NCBI GenBank assembly: GCA_029204225.1 | Contig: CM055113.1 | Span: 30,709,317 to 30,773,316, forward strand | DNA: 64,000 bases | Direction of reading: 5' to 3' | Source of the DNA: Diphasiastrum complanatum | Taxonomy: Eukaryota > Streptophyta > Lycopodiopsida > Lycopodiales > Lycopodiaceae | Part shown: positions 20,778-31,285 of the stretch, in pieces | How the letters are laid out: each line of letters opens with the position of its first letter | Numbering within the stretch: the stretch's first letter is position 1 | The notes under the pieces: model-generated | Databases searched by the model: none | What the model was told of the DNA's origin: nothing | What the model saw: only the letters and a program-made list of their open reading frames with translations | Program-made: the position numbers and the translations under genes

Positions 20778-21690
20778 TTGTTATATAGTGTAAATTTTTC
20801 AATTTTTGCACATGTAAATATGTGATAGTGCCTAAATCAATGTAAAGGCCTATTTGCATTTCGTAAATATTGTAATTAAAGAACTCGCAACGTTTTCAAG
20901 CGACACACTAGCTGATCCCAATCGACACCTTAACAGTTGGTGATCGACAGTTAGGATGATGTTCATCTCTATAAGGGCGACACTCAGTGCCATTATGATT
21001 ACGCAGAGTTTCAGCTATCAATAGAGAGAAGAGAGCCAGTTTTGACAAGCTTGTGCATTCCTTTCCTCAATTATATTTTACAATCATACTTTTTATCAAT
21101 TGAGCGAACACACTCTGTATTAGTCTGTAATTGATTTTGATATGCATTTGTCTGCGACACATACTTCACTTTGTACTGAATTCCAGGTTTTCTAATACAG
21201 TTTTACAGGCGACATCTGGAAGCGACAATTCTAACTAATGTTTGCAGAGAATTAGCAGAAGCCTAAAGCATAACTTTAAACAAAACCTCCTTTAATTCTG
21301 AATGAGCTATGTGTTCTAATAAGGAATATAAATGTCATTTTGCTCTGTTTGCTTGCTTTGATAAGAACTAATTCCTTGTGCTTGTTAAGAGGAAGGATTT
21401 TTTTGCTTGTCGCTATCAGATTAAGTTGCTTACTGTTATCCGAAGATCCTGGAAGATAAGTACCCTTCTATACTTTCAGACCTTGACCAAATCGTTTCAT
21501 CTTGGTGTTTTTGGATGCCAATTTACCCAATATCTTTGGATAACCAGATTTGTCATTGTAGTATTCTTTGTTGAATATTACATCCATCATCTCTCCATCA
21601 TCTTTGAACACTTATCATCTGAAAGAGGAGATTTCTCTCTCTCTTGGGAAATGATAAAACCTTTTATAAATTCATTGATTCTGTGAAAAT
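20778..21690. other. Intergenic, with recurring GCGACA/TCGACA motifs
   Basis: No gene is recognised. GCGACA or TCGACA occurs seven times between 20900 and 21230. A 102-codon frame at 21378-21686 has no recognisable motif. Confidence 0.35.
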
Positions 21691-21694
21691 CTAT

Positions 21695-22100
21695 AACAAC
21701 TAGGCTGCCACAGCTGGTTTACAGTTGGCCATTTGATGTTTGAATAACAAGTTTTGAATGTACCTTTGCTGACTAATATAATCGATGATCACAATCTCTG
21801 ACATCTATATACCAAGGTAGAAATGGGCTTCCCCTAGGCCTGTGATATCAAATTCATTCGATGACATCTCTGTGACATCTTTCAATATTCGAATGTCATT
21901 ACTAAAAAGTAATGTATCATCAACATATAATGTAATGATAACAAAAGATGAATTCATTGATTTATAGTAGACATTACAATCAGCTAAACTTGGTATAAAG
22001 CCTTGTCGAATAAAGAATTCGTTGATTCGAAGAAACCATGCACGATATGACTATTTAAGCCCTTATAGAGCTTTTCAAAGTTTACATACCTGATGGATCT
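21695..22100 (-). pseudogene. Copia reverse transcriptase fragment with intact YVDD
   Basis: On the minus strand the translation gives CKALYGLK then AWFLRINEFFIRQGFIPSL. The catalytic strand is FVIITLYVDDTLLFSND, and FDITGLGEAHFYLGIQMSE follows. Stops are present just upstream of the KALYGLK motif. It is joined near 22100-22127 to a Ty3 RT fragment in the same orientation. Confidence 0.8.
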
Positions 22101-22126
22101 TATCCTCCGACTCATAGCATTCAGGT

Positions 22127-22300
22127 TGAGACATATGAGGAAACTAGCGATGAGTTCACGTAAATTGGTTGGTATCTGGAGATTCTTTATAAGCTCGACT
22201 TTATCTTTGTCGACTTCTATTCCTCTATTAGATATTCTGTGTCCAAGTAATATTCCTTCTTTCATACCGAAAAAATATTTCTCTGGATGAAGAGATAGTA
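22127..22300 (-). pseudogene. Ty3 reverse transcriptase fragment
   Basis: HPEKYFFGMKEGILLGHRIS then NRGIEVDKDKVELIKNLQIP and TNLRELIASFL form the hallmark Ty3 RT thumb region. It sits within a 143-codon frame (22415-21984) that runs straight into out-of-frame Copia RT sequence. That ORF is therefore a chance chimera of two retroelement families. Confidence 0.85.
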
Positions 22301-22499
22301 GTGAGCATATTGGACCGTAAGAAGAGCAATAGCTTAACGATCGTGAACGAAACATAGAAAGAGAGAATGAACGAAAAAGGAGAAGTGTTTGAAGTGTTTG
22401 GCATATTAATGACATGTCGACGGATTAGACCAATGTTTATTAAAAGTGTCTTCCTAATATTGAAGGTACAATCCTAAAAAAATAAAGTCTAAAAGTATT

Positions 22500-22910
22500 A
22501 AATATAAATAACGTATATGTGTTGCAAGTTTTGCCACTAAAAATGGTATGTATACAAACATAACAAATTCCACAGCGGTGTCGGTATTTTCGCATAACAC
22601 AAATAGAAATTATATGCGAAGTGAAGGTATCGGGTTTTTTGCATATTTCTTATATGTTGAAAACATGTATAAAACAAATACAAACCATGTTGAAATTTTT
22701 GAAAAATGGAAATAACAAGTGGACTTGGCAAGTGAATGGCAAACTTACTAACAAAAGTGTCGGGTTTTCGCAAATAATTTATGGCAAAAATAACAAGGAC
22801 AATGGATGCGCAATGTGATATTTTTCGACAAAAGTAAGCCAGTGGCTCTTGTATGACTATATGAAACAACAAGTGTCGCATTATTCGCACATTTTGCAAA
22901 AGTTGCGAAG
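22500..22910. repeat. Dispersed GTGTCGGGTTTTCGCA motif copies
   Basis: Four versions of G(G)TGTCGGGTTTTCGCA-like sequence occur near 22577, 22628, 22758 and 22872, in otherwise AT-rich DNA. Spacing is irregular and there is no coding signal. Confidence 0.4.
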
Positions 22911-22984
22911 CTTATCTTGCTTGTTCTGTTCAGAAATCAGTCGTAGTACCGCTTCACCCTTGATCCATTTACTCGAGTATCAAG

Positions 22985-23925
22985 TAAACGTCCTTCGAGA
23001 TATGCTAACTATAAGGATCCACTGTTAAGCACATAGCTCCACGTTTGATTTTGATTTTTTTAATAGATTGATCAAAATTATCTTTTCTTTTATTTTGGAC
23101 CCGTGCAGTTTCTATTAATGTTAAATGACGATCCTCTTGCAGCTGTGTTAGAGCTATCATTCTCTCTTGAAGGCTATCATTCTCATCCATCCATTTCTCG
23201 TTATCAATGCGGAAGGTTGGCACTTCAAATTCTATAGGTAATATTGGGTGCATTCCATATATGAGGTAGTATGGAGTCTGGCTAGTTGTAATTTTCTTGG
23301 CAGTTCAATATGCCCATAAAACTGATGGTAACTTTTGATCCCAATCAGAAGAATGTGTTTTTGTTATTTTATTTAGAATTTTACACAAGATTCTGTTGGC
23401 TCATTCAATTAGGTCGTTTGCTTTAGGATTATATGGAGTGGTTTGACGATGTGTAATGGAAAAATATAGTAACATAGCTTCAATGGTTTGATTAAGAAAA
23501 TGGGTATAAAGCCTTGTTGAATACTTTGGATTTAACCTATATTGTCTTTGTCTAACAGGTACGGCTCCCTGGATCAAGTCTATTCTATGCTCTCCACATT
23601 TATCCGGTATACCAGTTAAATCTTCCATTGACCAACGAATATATTTTGATACTTTTGAAGGAGTATTATGTACTCTTCCCGTTCTTGGTCTTGACTGGTG
23701 TTTATACAAATTCAAAATTTTACCCTTACTAGTTTATATTTCTACATAATCAGTTTTATCTACCATTCCCTCAATCAGGCTTGCTTTGGTTCCACCCAAA
23801 ACTTCCCTTGACTCAGATATTGGAAACTCATTTTTCTCTTCCTCGTCTTCTTCATAACATTCTATGAAATTGACTAAGGATTCTGTAGGTTCTGCTATCT
23901 CCTCACCCCATCTCATAAGGTGACC
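22985..23925 (-). pseudogene. Ty3 polyprotein remnant (RT start joined to integrase)
   Basis: On the minus strand, an acidic linker (23916-23734) leads to EDLTGIPDKCGEHRIDLIQG and VPVRQRQYRLNPKYS, the start of Ty3 RT. It then jumps to integrase, FSITHRQTTPYNPKANDLIE, and ends with MHPILPIEFEVPTFRIDNEK and an SLQERMIALTQLQEDRH tail. RT and the integrase N-terminus have been deleted. Stops occur between 23253 and 23401. An LTR-like repeat starts just beyond its 5' side at 23967. Confidence 0.85.
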
Positions 23926-23966
23926 TCCTAATGGACTGGCTGTGAGAATGCCTGGAATTGAATATT

Positions 23967-24817
23967 TGTTAGCAGATTCCAGAAAATCCCCAGATGCCGA
24001 GCCAAGTTAAAAACACAGAGCATCTCTCACCCAAGACTGAGGAGGTCTCAGAAGGAAGAGAGCAGGAGAAGCTGAGAGCCGAGCATGAGAGCTGAGGATT
24101 ACTAGCTAGGATTACAGATTATTTCCATGTGAGCCTACATGGTGAATCCAAGAGAAGAACGACCATGTAGGAGCTAGTGACATTCCTAGGCAATGTAAAT
24201 AAATGTAGACCCCTCTTAAATAAAAGTAGAGTGAGCCACCTTTTGATGGTGACCTCTATTGGAAGAGCTATTTCCACTTGTAATCTCAAAACTAGTGGAA
24301 TTGCCAAAGGCTCCACATGGGTAGCCCTCTTGCTTATTGAAGGGCCCCCCTCTCTTGTGAGGGAGCTTTTATTGTATTGTCATTTCTCTTGTATGAATGA
24401 AGAAGATCCTCCACAAGTTATTGTCAATTGAGAAGCTTCTTGTTCATGGCTATTGTCTTGAGTGAAATTCCTATGAACATTCTTTGATTTCCTTGTTGTG
24501 GTTGTGGATTAATTAGATTTCTTGCTTTCTTTATTGCAATGTGGAATGTAGATGTGGATTAGCTTTCTTGTTTCTTGATTTTATAATTTTTAGCATCTAG
24601 GTAAACTAAATAGGCTGAGATTGTGGATCAGATCTTGCATATTCACTAACAATCTTGTCCTTGATTGTTCTTGGGCATTCCAAGCATCGAGAGAGGTGTA
24701 TCTAATCTTGATTCTTGGAATGCTAGAATGCTGTTAGCTAGTTAGCTCTCTTGATTCTTGCTTTTCTTGTGTAGATTGATCTTGATGTTGTATTGTTCCC
24801 TGATTTCTTAAAGTAGT
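23967..24817 (+). mobile_element. Solo LTR-like repeat, copy 1 (about 850 bp)
   Basis: It starts TGTTAGCAGATTC and is matched along its length by the reverse complement of 53981-54817. Shared phrases are CACCCAAGAC.GAGGAGGTCT, CATGTGAGCCTACATGG, ATGAATGAAGAAGATCCTCC and TTGTATTGTTCCCTGATTTC. No element coding region or PBS is attached. The 3' boundary is uncertain because the copies diverge after AGTAGT. Confidence 0.75.
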
Positions 24818-25463
24818 TTAGTAGACATATTTGTAGATTGCTCTCTGATTCATAACGCTAATCTATTGAGCAAGGATTGGTTACATGGCTTGTAAATACA
24901 TGTAGCTGGAGTGAATGAAGCTGTTTCATCCCACTAACAGGCTGGGAATACAAATGTTGAACTGATAAATGATCTGCTTGGAAACAGTTCTAAACTAGAG
25001 GACCTAACTGAAAAGAATTGAGTTTTGAAAACGGGCAGAAACACCCGGTTTTTAGAGTGAAAACCACCTAATAAGAAGATGTAACGAAGAAAAAAAAAAT
25101 CGTGTTCACAGGTTCTGGCTAGAATCTGTGAATATTTGGTGCCATTCCCACCGCTACACAGACACTTATAAACATCAAACCATTTCAATTTGTGCTGCCA
25201 AACATCTATTTAAAGGCTCACATACGCATTCTCACAGAGCTCATCACTTTGGTCTCGACCGACGTACAACTCTGTTTTTGATCGAGCCTTCACGATCCTT
25301 ACCTGGCCGAGCTCCACGACTCACGTCAGCCTTGTTTCATTTCCTATTGAAACTACACGACAACTCTCGACCGAGTCTCTACCAGAAATATCTCGCCACG
25401 TCTTGACTTTAAATCTCAACCGATACTCATCGATCAGATCTCAACTGAGCATTCCATTAGCAC
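24818..25463. other. Intergenic
   Basis: No gene is recognised. Loose copies of the TCGACCGA motif appear from 25250 on, leading into the minisatellite. Confidence 0.4.
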
Positions 25464-25612
25464 CTCGACCGAGTCTTTCTGTGAACATCTCGACCGAGTC
25501 CTTTCGTGAACATCTCGACCGAGCCACTCAGTTGACATCTCGACCGAATACTTTCAGTCAAATCTTGACTGAAGACTTCTGTCAATTCTTGACCAAAGTG
25601 TGAAGATTATTA
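25464..25612. repeat. 25-bp minisatellite (CTCGACCGAGT...CAT)
   Basis: Six successive units start at 25464, 25489, 25514, 25539, 25564 and 25588. Each begins CTCGACCGA or a decayed form such as CTTGACTGA. The core TCGACCGA is close to palindromic. Confidence 0.85.
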
Positions 25613-26329
25613 AAATATTATCTTCCTATCTCGAGTTTGGGGTCATGTCCATGGTGATTTTCACTAACATTCATGTGCTACATAAAAGGAGTGTGAATTG
25701 AGCACATATCCTTCTAGTGTAGCTCGGATTTGAGTTAGATAGGTTCAATTATGATGACATGCAGATGTTTAGATAGCATGCAAAGTTTTACTGTATGCAT
25801 GCAAGCCACATACAATCAGTGCATGCAACATGCAAAGTAGTTTCTGTGATCTACACATGTCTAGGCAATTTTATGAGTTGACATGCAGTACATGCAACAT
25901 ACATGCATGCAGCTACACATGTGGATCTCTGGTAGGTGAATTAGTTCAGTTAAGTGAACTTTCCATGCAACTCCACTATAGGAATTCGAGTCTCTCTCAT
26001 GTAGGGAAAGCTGGGCATGTTTTGCCATATTGTGAATATTGAGATTTTGGTGTTTTGGACTCATTCTCTCTCTACCCGAGTTTTCTATGTATGATTTTCT
26101 CTCTCTACCCGAGAGCAGCCTCTTTTTTCCCATACTAAACTCTTAGAATTATTTCTGACATTCATTTCTCATAGTGAAGAGTTAGATTTTTTCATTAGAT
26201 GTATGCCATTGTGCTCTTGCCTTAGATTTTTCAAGCAGACTGTTCCTTGATCAATCTTGTGCAATCACAACACCTCAGTAAGATCCTGTAGTTTGTGTGG
26301 TGAAGTTCACACGTGCTAAAAACCTCACA
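25613..26329 (+). mobile_element. Putative 5' LTR of the plus-strand Copia element
   Basis: It ends AACCTCACA immediately before the primer-binding site at 26330. The 5' boundary is not resolved. It contains a dense cluster of CATGCA motifs at 25758-25912 and a stretch of CTCTCTCTACCCGAG repeats at 26066-26113. No other full copy was found in the window. Confidence 0.45.
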
Positions 26330-26345
26330 TGGTATCAGAGCTTGT
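26330..26345 (+). promoter_or_regulatory. Retroelement primer-binding site
   Basis: TGGTATCAGAGCTTGT, a perfect initiator-Met tRNA type site. Confidence 0.85.
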
Positions 26346-27102
26346 TGCTTTGAAGAGGTGAGGGTGTATACATCAGATCATCAGTGTTTTTGCTTGCAGG
26401 AACTCAAATTTTGGAGAGGGATTCAAACTCGCCGAGAAACAAGCAATTTGTGGATCATAAGTGGATCAAATCAAGGCTGATATGATCCAGCGGAGCTCTA
26501 TACAGACAAAGAGCTCACACGTGTGACATCAGCCCTCATTAATGAGTGCTACTTCTCAAGGAATGATCCAAATTTGATGTTCTATAGCTTGTTGGATAGG
26601 TATTGGAGAATAGAATGTGTTGCTCTTGTTTCTCAATCAATTTGATTTATTTTTAGAAGAGTTTTAGGCAATTAGAGAGTTTGAGAGGGTACTCAACTCG
26701 TGGGATATGCCAAAGTGAGCACACATCTGTCTTTTTCATCATTTTCATCAATTTTCACTGTCAATCAAGTCGAATTGGATAGAAGTGAGTGTTGTGAGGT
26801 CTTAGACTTTTCATTTCACACATATTACTGTGTTTGAGTTGAAAGTAAGTTCCTAGAGAGTTTATCAGTACATTGAAACTCATGGGAGAGATAGACTTCT
26901 TGGTTGCATGTGCTTCTTTTTTATGACTTAAGCAAGATCCAAATTCAAGATAGATTGATTTTCTGTATTGAGAATTTGTTCTCACATCTGTTGCTAGATT
27001 TCATAGGGTGGATCAACATCTGTGTTAGATCCTAGATTGCAATAGCAAGCAACATCCTTTCAACTCCATTTTTTATCATTACTAGAATTTCTCACCAAGA
27101 AG

Positions 27103-28680
27103 ATGTCTTCATCTGGTTCACATTTCTTAGAGCACAGTGAGAGATTAACATCTTCCAATTATGCAATGTGAAAGATCAGAATGGAATCATTGTTGATTCT
27201 ATGGGATGTAATGGATATTGCGAGTGGAGTTGAAGAAGAACCTGCTACACCTAATGAAGCTGCAGCATTCCACAAAAGAACCAGAATTGCCCTTCATTTT
27301 ATAAAAATGAATGTTACCAATGAAGTATTCAGAGAGATCAGTACATGCACCACTGCAAGGAAGCTTAGGATACTCTAAAAACAATCTATGAAATTAAAAT
27401 ACTTCTAGATTGCTTACACTTAGAAACCAAATATTTCTAAGTTATCAGAGAGTAGATGAGAGTGCTTCATCATATGTCATGAGAGTTAAGGATCTTCATC
27501 AAGAGTTAGCTAGTATTAGTGATGCTCTTAAGAACACTGAACTTGTTCAAGTAGTCCTAAATGGACTTAGAGATGCGTATGACAATATTGTGTAGACTTA
27601 TGCTGTCAGAGAGGATTTTCCATCCTTGGAGACACTGCAAGGTGTTCTCATTGCTGAAGAAAGTAGGCAAGAGAACAAGATGCTGAGGATCAATAGACTT
27701 TCATTGAAAGATGGTGGAGATGACAAAGCACTCTTCATCAGAGACAATTCAAGAGGCAAGGTCAAAGGACAACAACACTTCAAGAAGGACAAAACCAAAG
27801 AAGGTGGTGAGGATCAGTCCTCACAAGGTGCAACATCCAGTGGCAAGAAGAAGTTGTCAAAGATCAAGTGTTTTTTTTGTGGCAAGAAAGGACACTGTGC
27901 ATCAAACTGTTTCAAGAAGAAGAACCAATCTAAGCAAGCTAACCTTACTAATGAAGATGAGTGTGAGGGTGTAGAGAGTGAATGAGAGGATTCTTTAATG
28001 ATGTCTACTTTTTCATCTTTTTCTTTTAAGAATGAAGAAGTCTGGTGGATAGATAGTGGGGCTAGTTACCATATGTCTAGTTCTAGGAACTCTTTCACTA
28101 ATCTCATGCCATATCTAGGTGCAAAAAGGTCAATCTATACTGCTAATGATGTAGAGTGTAGGATTGAAGGAATAGGTAGCATTTCATTGCATGCATCATC
28201 ATCAAAATCTTTTTGCTTACATGATGTACTATATGTACCTAGATTGAGTAAGAATCTCATTAGTGTAGGACAGCTGTTTGATAGTGGATTGGATGTCAAG
28301 TTTCAAGTTGACAAGTGTATAATCTCAAGAGAAAATGAAGATATTGCTAGAGGATCTAGAATTGGTAAGTTGTACAAACTAGATTCTAGGGAGAGTGCTA
28401 ACATTTCATATATTGCTTATGAGACCAAGGTTCTATAGGAGGATCTATGGCGCAAGAGATTGGGTCATTCCAATTTCAAAGCCATGCAATCTATGGTCCA
28501 AGAAGGAAAAGTTGTTGGTCTACCAAAGACATTGTCAAAGGAGCTTCTACCTTGTGAAGCTTGTGTGCTGGTAAAGTCACACAGAAGGTCTTTTTCTAGA
28601 TTAAGTATCAAGAAAAAGAAACCATTTGAACTTGTACACTCGATGTTCATTTTTCATCCCCTAAACGTCTACAATTAATC
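27103..28680 (+). pseudogene. Copia gag-protease-pre-integrase region, truncated
   Basis: Gag starts at ATG 27103 (MSSSGSHFLEHSERL) and is interrupted by an in-frame stop near 27168. It resumes with MESLLILWDVMDIA and continues, frameshifted near 27370, through 27410-27595. A zinc knuckle follows (CFFCGKKGHCASNC, about 27870-27912). Protease comes next at 27998-28438 with WWIDSGASYHMSSSRNSF, then VLYVPRLSKNLISVGQL. The GAG-pre-integrase domain follows at 28440-28640 (GHSNFKAM, LPCEACVLVKSHR). It ends near 28680 in the integrase linker, so core integrase, RT and RNase H are missing. The next recognisable sequence is the 3' end of a minus-strand Copia element. Confidence 0.88.
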
Positions 28681-28834
28681 AGAAAATTACAAGAGTGGCA
28701 GATTAGCCATGACCTAGAGTGTATCTGTTGATGTCATGCCATTAGGTCAAATATCTGTACTTATGGGTACTTGCATGATCTTGGCTGGTACTCTTTGGAG
28801 CATGAGGGCAGAAAGTCTTTCGCGATGTTTTTTG

Positions 28835-29004
28835 TGTCGCGTCGTTGGTTTCGTTTCCGTCGTCTAACTTTCTCGTGCTCGACCGCAAAAGATTCTCGTT
28901 CGCGAATCTTTCATGTTCGTGTCTTCTCGTCAAGTGTTTGCGAATCTTTTGTGCTTCGCGAAACTTTCATTCTTCGTGTCTCTTGACTTTCGTGTTCGCG
29001 AACA
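28835..29004 (-). mobile_element. Putative 3' LTR of the minus-strand Copia element
   Basis: On the minus strand it starts TGTTCGCGAACACG and ends CGCGACA, giving TG...CA ends and 170 bp. It contains several TTCGCGAA palindromes. The opposite end of the element (33954) also starts TGTCGC on the plus strand next to the primer-binding site, but the two putative LTRs are weakly alike beyond the first 50 bp, so the boundaries are tentative. Confidence 0.4.
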
Positions 29005-31285
29005 TCTTTGTCAGGAAGAGGGCTAAAAGCTAGCAAAGCTTTGTAAATAGAAACATTTTGTTTCTTCAGCTCCCTCTCAAAGCATGATAGCTTTACAATC
29101 TTGAGACTGCTCCTTTGTCTCTCAAAGAGTCCTTTTTCTAGGGCTTTGGTGAAGATATCAGCAACCATGTCTTTCGTTCTTATGAAGGTGGTCTGTAGCA
29201 TCTTCTTCTCAATTAGATCCTTGATCAAGTGGTACTTGATCACAACGTGCTTCGTTCTGGAATGGAACACGGGATCTTTTGTCAGGTGTATTGCAGAGGT
29301 TTGTCCATCTGCAAGACCAGAGGCTCGTTCCTTGTTTCGTCCAATTTGTCCAGGAACTGCCTTAGCCAGATTATCTGGTTGGCCATCTTTGCTGCTGCAA
29401 CATATTCTGCTTTGCAAGATGACTAGGCTACAACGATCTGCTTCTTGCAGAGAACTGCTGCTCCTGATGCAATGGTGCATCCTCTTGAGACACTTTTGCA
29501 ATTGTCCTTGAGAAATGCCCAGCTAGCATCGCTGTAGAAAAGTATCCTGAAATTTGCACCACGACAATAACACAAGCCATAATCCCTCGTTAATTGAAGA
29601 TATTGCAAAATTTGTTTTGCAATCTTCCAATGTGTCGAGCCTGGATTCGTGCAGAATTGGCTCATCCTAAATATTGCATAAACAATATCAGGACGTGTGT
29701 TGTCTGCAAGGTACATCAGTGATCCTATTAGCTTCCTATAAGGTGTGAGCTGCATTTGTTCTCTCTCTTCCTCAATCTTCGGATATTCATCATTTGTCAG
29801 CACCATCTCTACGAGCATTGGAGTATTTTCTCCTTTGCAGTTCAACATTTCAAAATCCTCTAGGACCTTCTGGGTGTATTTGGACTGGTGAAGGTGTAGC
29901 TTACCTCCCTTGTAGTCCCTTTCAATTTGTAAGCCTAGGTAACACCTGGCTTTTCCCAGATCCACTATCTCGAAATGTTTCGAGATGTCTGTCTTCACCT
30001 CATCGATCAGCTGTTCACTCCTGCAAAGTATTAGAGTGTCGTCTACATATACAACCACAATGATGATCTGCCCATCTGTAACTCTGACATATACGTTGGA
30101 GTCAGCCAATAGAGGCTTGAATCCTAATGATTTTAGGGCTTGATCTTTCTTCTTGTACCATTGTCGGACTGATTGTTTCAGACCGTAGATGCTTCTATGC
30201 ATTCTGCATGCATAGTCAGGAAGTGAATGCGAGACATATCTTGGGGGTTGATCCATATAGACCTCTTCGTCTAGTTCGCCATGTAAGAAGGCTGTCTTCT
30301 CGTCCACAATGTGGATCCTGAGGTCATAAGCTGTTGCATACGCAAATAATAGATGTAGGGACGAATGTTTGACGACCGGAGAGAGGTTTTAGAGTAGTCA
30401 ACACTATATCTTTGAGAAAATCCCTTCGCTACCAGTCTTGCCTTGTATTTCATGATGTTCCCATCTAGTCCGTATTTGAGCTTGAAGACCCATTTGCATT
30501 TGACAGTCTTGCGCTTATGTGGTAATGGCTCCAACGTCCATACGTGGTTCTTCCTCATGGACTCCATCTCTTCGTTCATGGCTTGGATCCATCTGTCCTT
30601 TTTTGGACTTTAAATCGCTTCCTTGAAAGTCTGTGGTTTGTCACTGAATCCGCATAACTCCTCTGATGTGGAGGCCGAGCTGCCTGACACATATCTTGCT
30701 GGTGCTCTTTGTGGTCTTGTCGACCTTCTGGGAATCCTCCTAGGACAGCAATGCCCTTGCCTTTGTCTACTCTGCTTGGTCTTGAACCATCTTGGTTTAC
30801 AGAAACTGCGGCAGTAGGCTGCCTCTCGAATCTTTTCTCTTCAAATTCGTCGCTTGAAGGGGAGACGACTCAAAAATCTTCGTTTTCGTGTTCGTCCTCT
30901 GCTACCTCTGTCATTGGCGGCAGGTCATAGTATTGTCTCTCCAAAACTTTGTAGCTGACAGGATTGTCATTGGCCATTGTCTTGCTCTCATCGAATCTGA
31001 CATCTCTCACTGTTTTCACAGTGTTCGTGTCTAGCACGTAGATTCTGTAGTATGACGAATTGTTGTCATAACCTACCATAAATCCTTGCTCGGCTTTCTC
31101 ATCAAGTGAAGCTTATCAGGAATATGTGCATAAGCTGCACAGCCAAAGATTCTGACGTGAGACAGATTGGGCTTTCTACCCCACCATAGCTCATGTGGTG
31201 TCGTGTGAGGAACACCAGACTTGCCTGTTTTGTTCTAGATGTATGCGGCTGTAGCTACTGCTTCAGCCCTTGGAGCCAATACCAT
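29005..31285 (-). pseudogene. Copia integrase C-terminus, RT and RNase H
   Basis: On the minus strand, integrase C-terminal sequence (31285-30870) gives PHTTPHELWWGRKPNLSHVR, then FGCAAYAHIPDK and VGYDNNSSYYRIYVLD. RT (30579-29423) follows, with HVWTLEPLPHKRKTVKCKWV, KARLVAKGFSQ, the intact catalytic IIVVVYVDDTLIL and MYLADNTRPDIVYA. RNase H (FYSDASWAF, then IRTKDMVADIFTKALEKG) runs to about 28990. Breaks are few: one frameshift near 30300 and a stop at 29424. This is one of the better preserved RT regions here. At 31285 the sequence switches abruptly to an inverted Ty3 segment. Confidence 0.9.

Noticed and set aside
22984-23967. TG at 23967 as the 3' LTR of the adjoining minus-strand Ty3 relic
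   Set aside because: The LTR-like repeat is on the plus strand, lacks a primer or purine tract at that junction and recurs alone at 53981-54817, so it is treated as an independent solo repeat.
28771-29033. Plus-strand Ser/Phe-rich ORFs
   Set aside because: They lie in LTR sequence of a minus-strand Copia element, with TTCGCGAA repeats; no protein motif.
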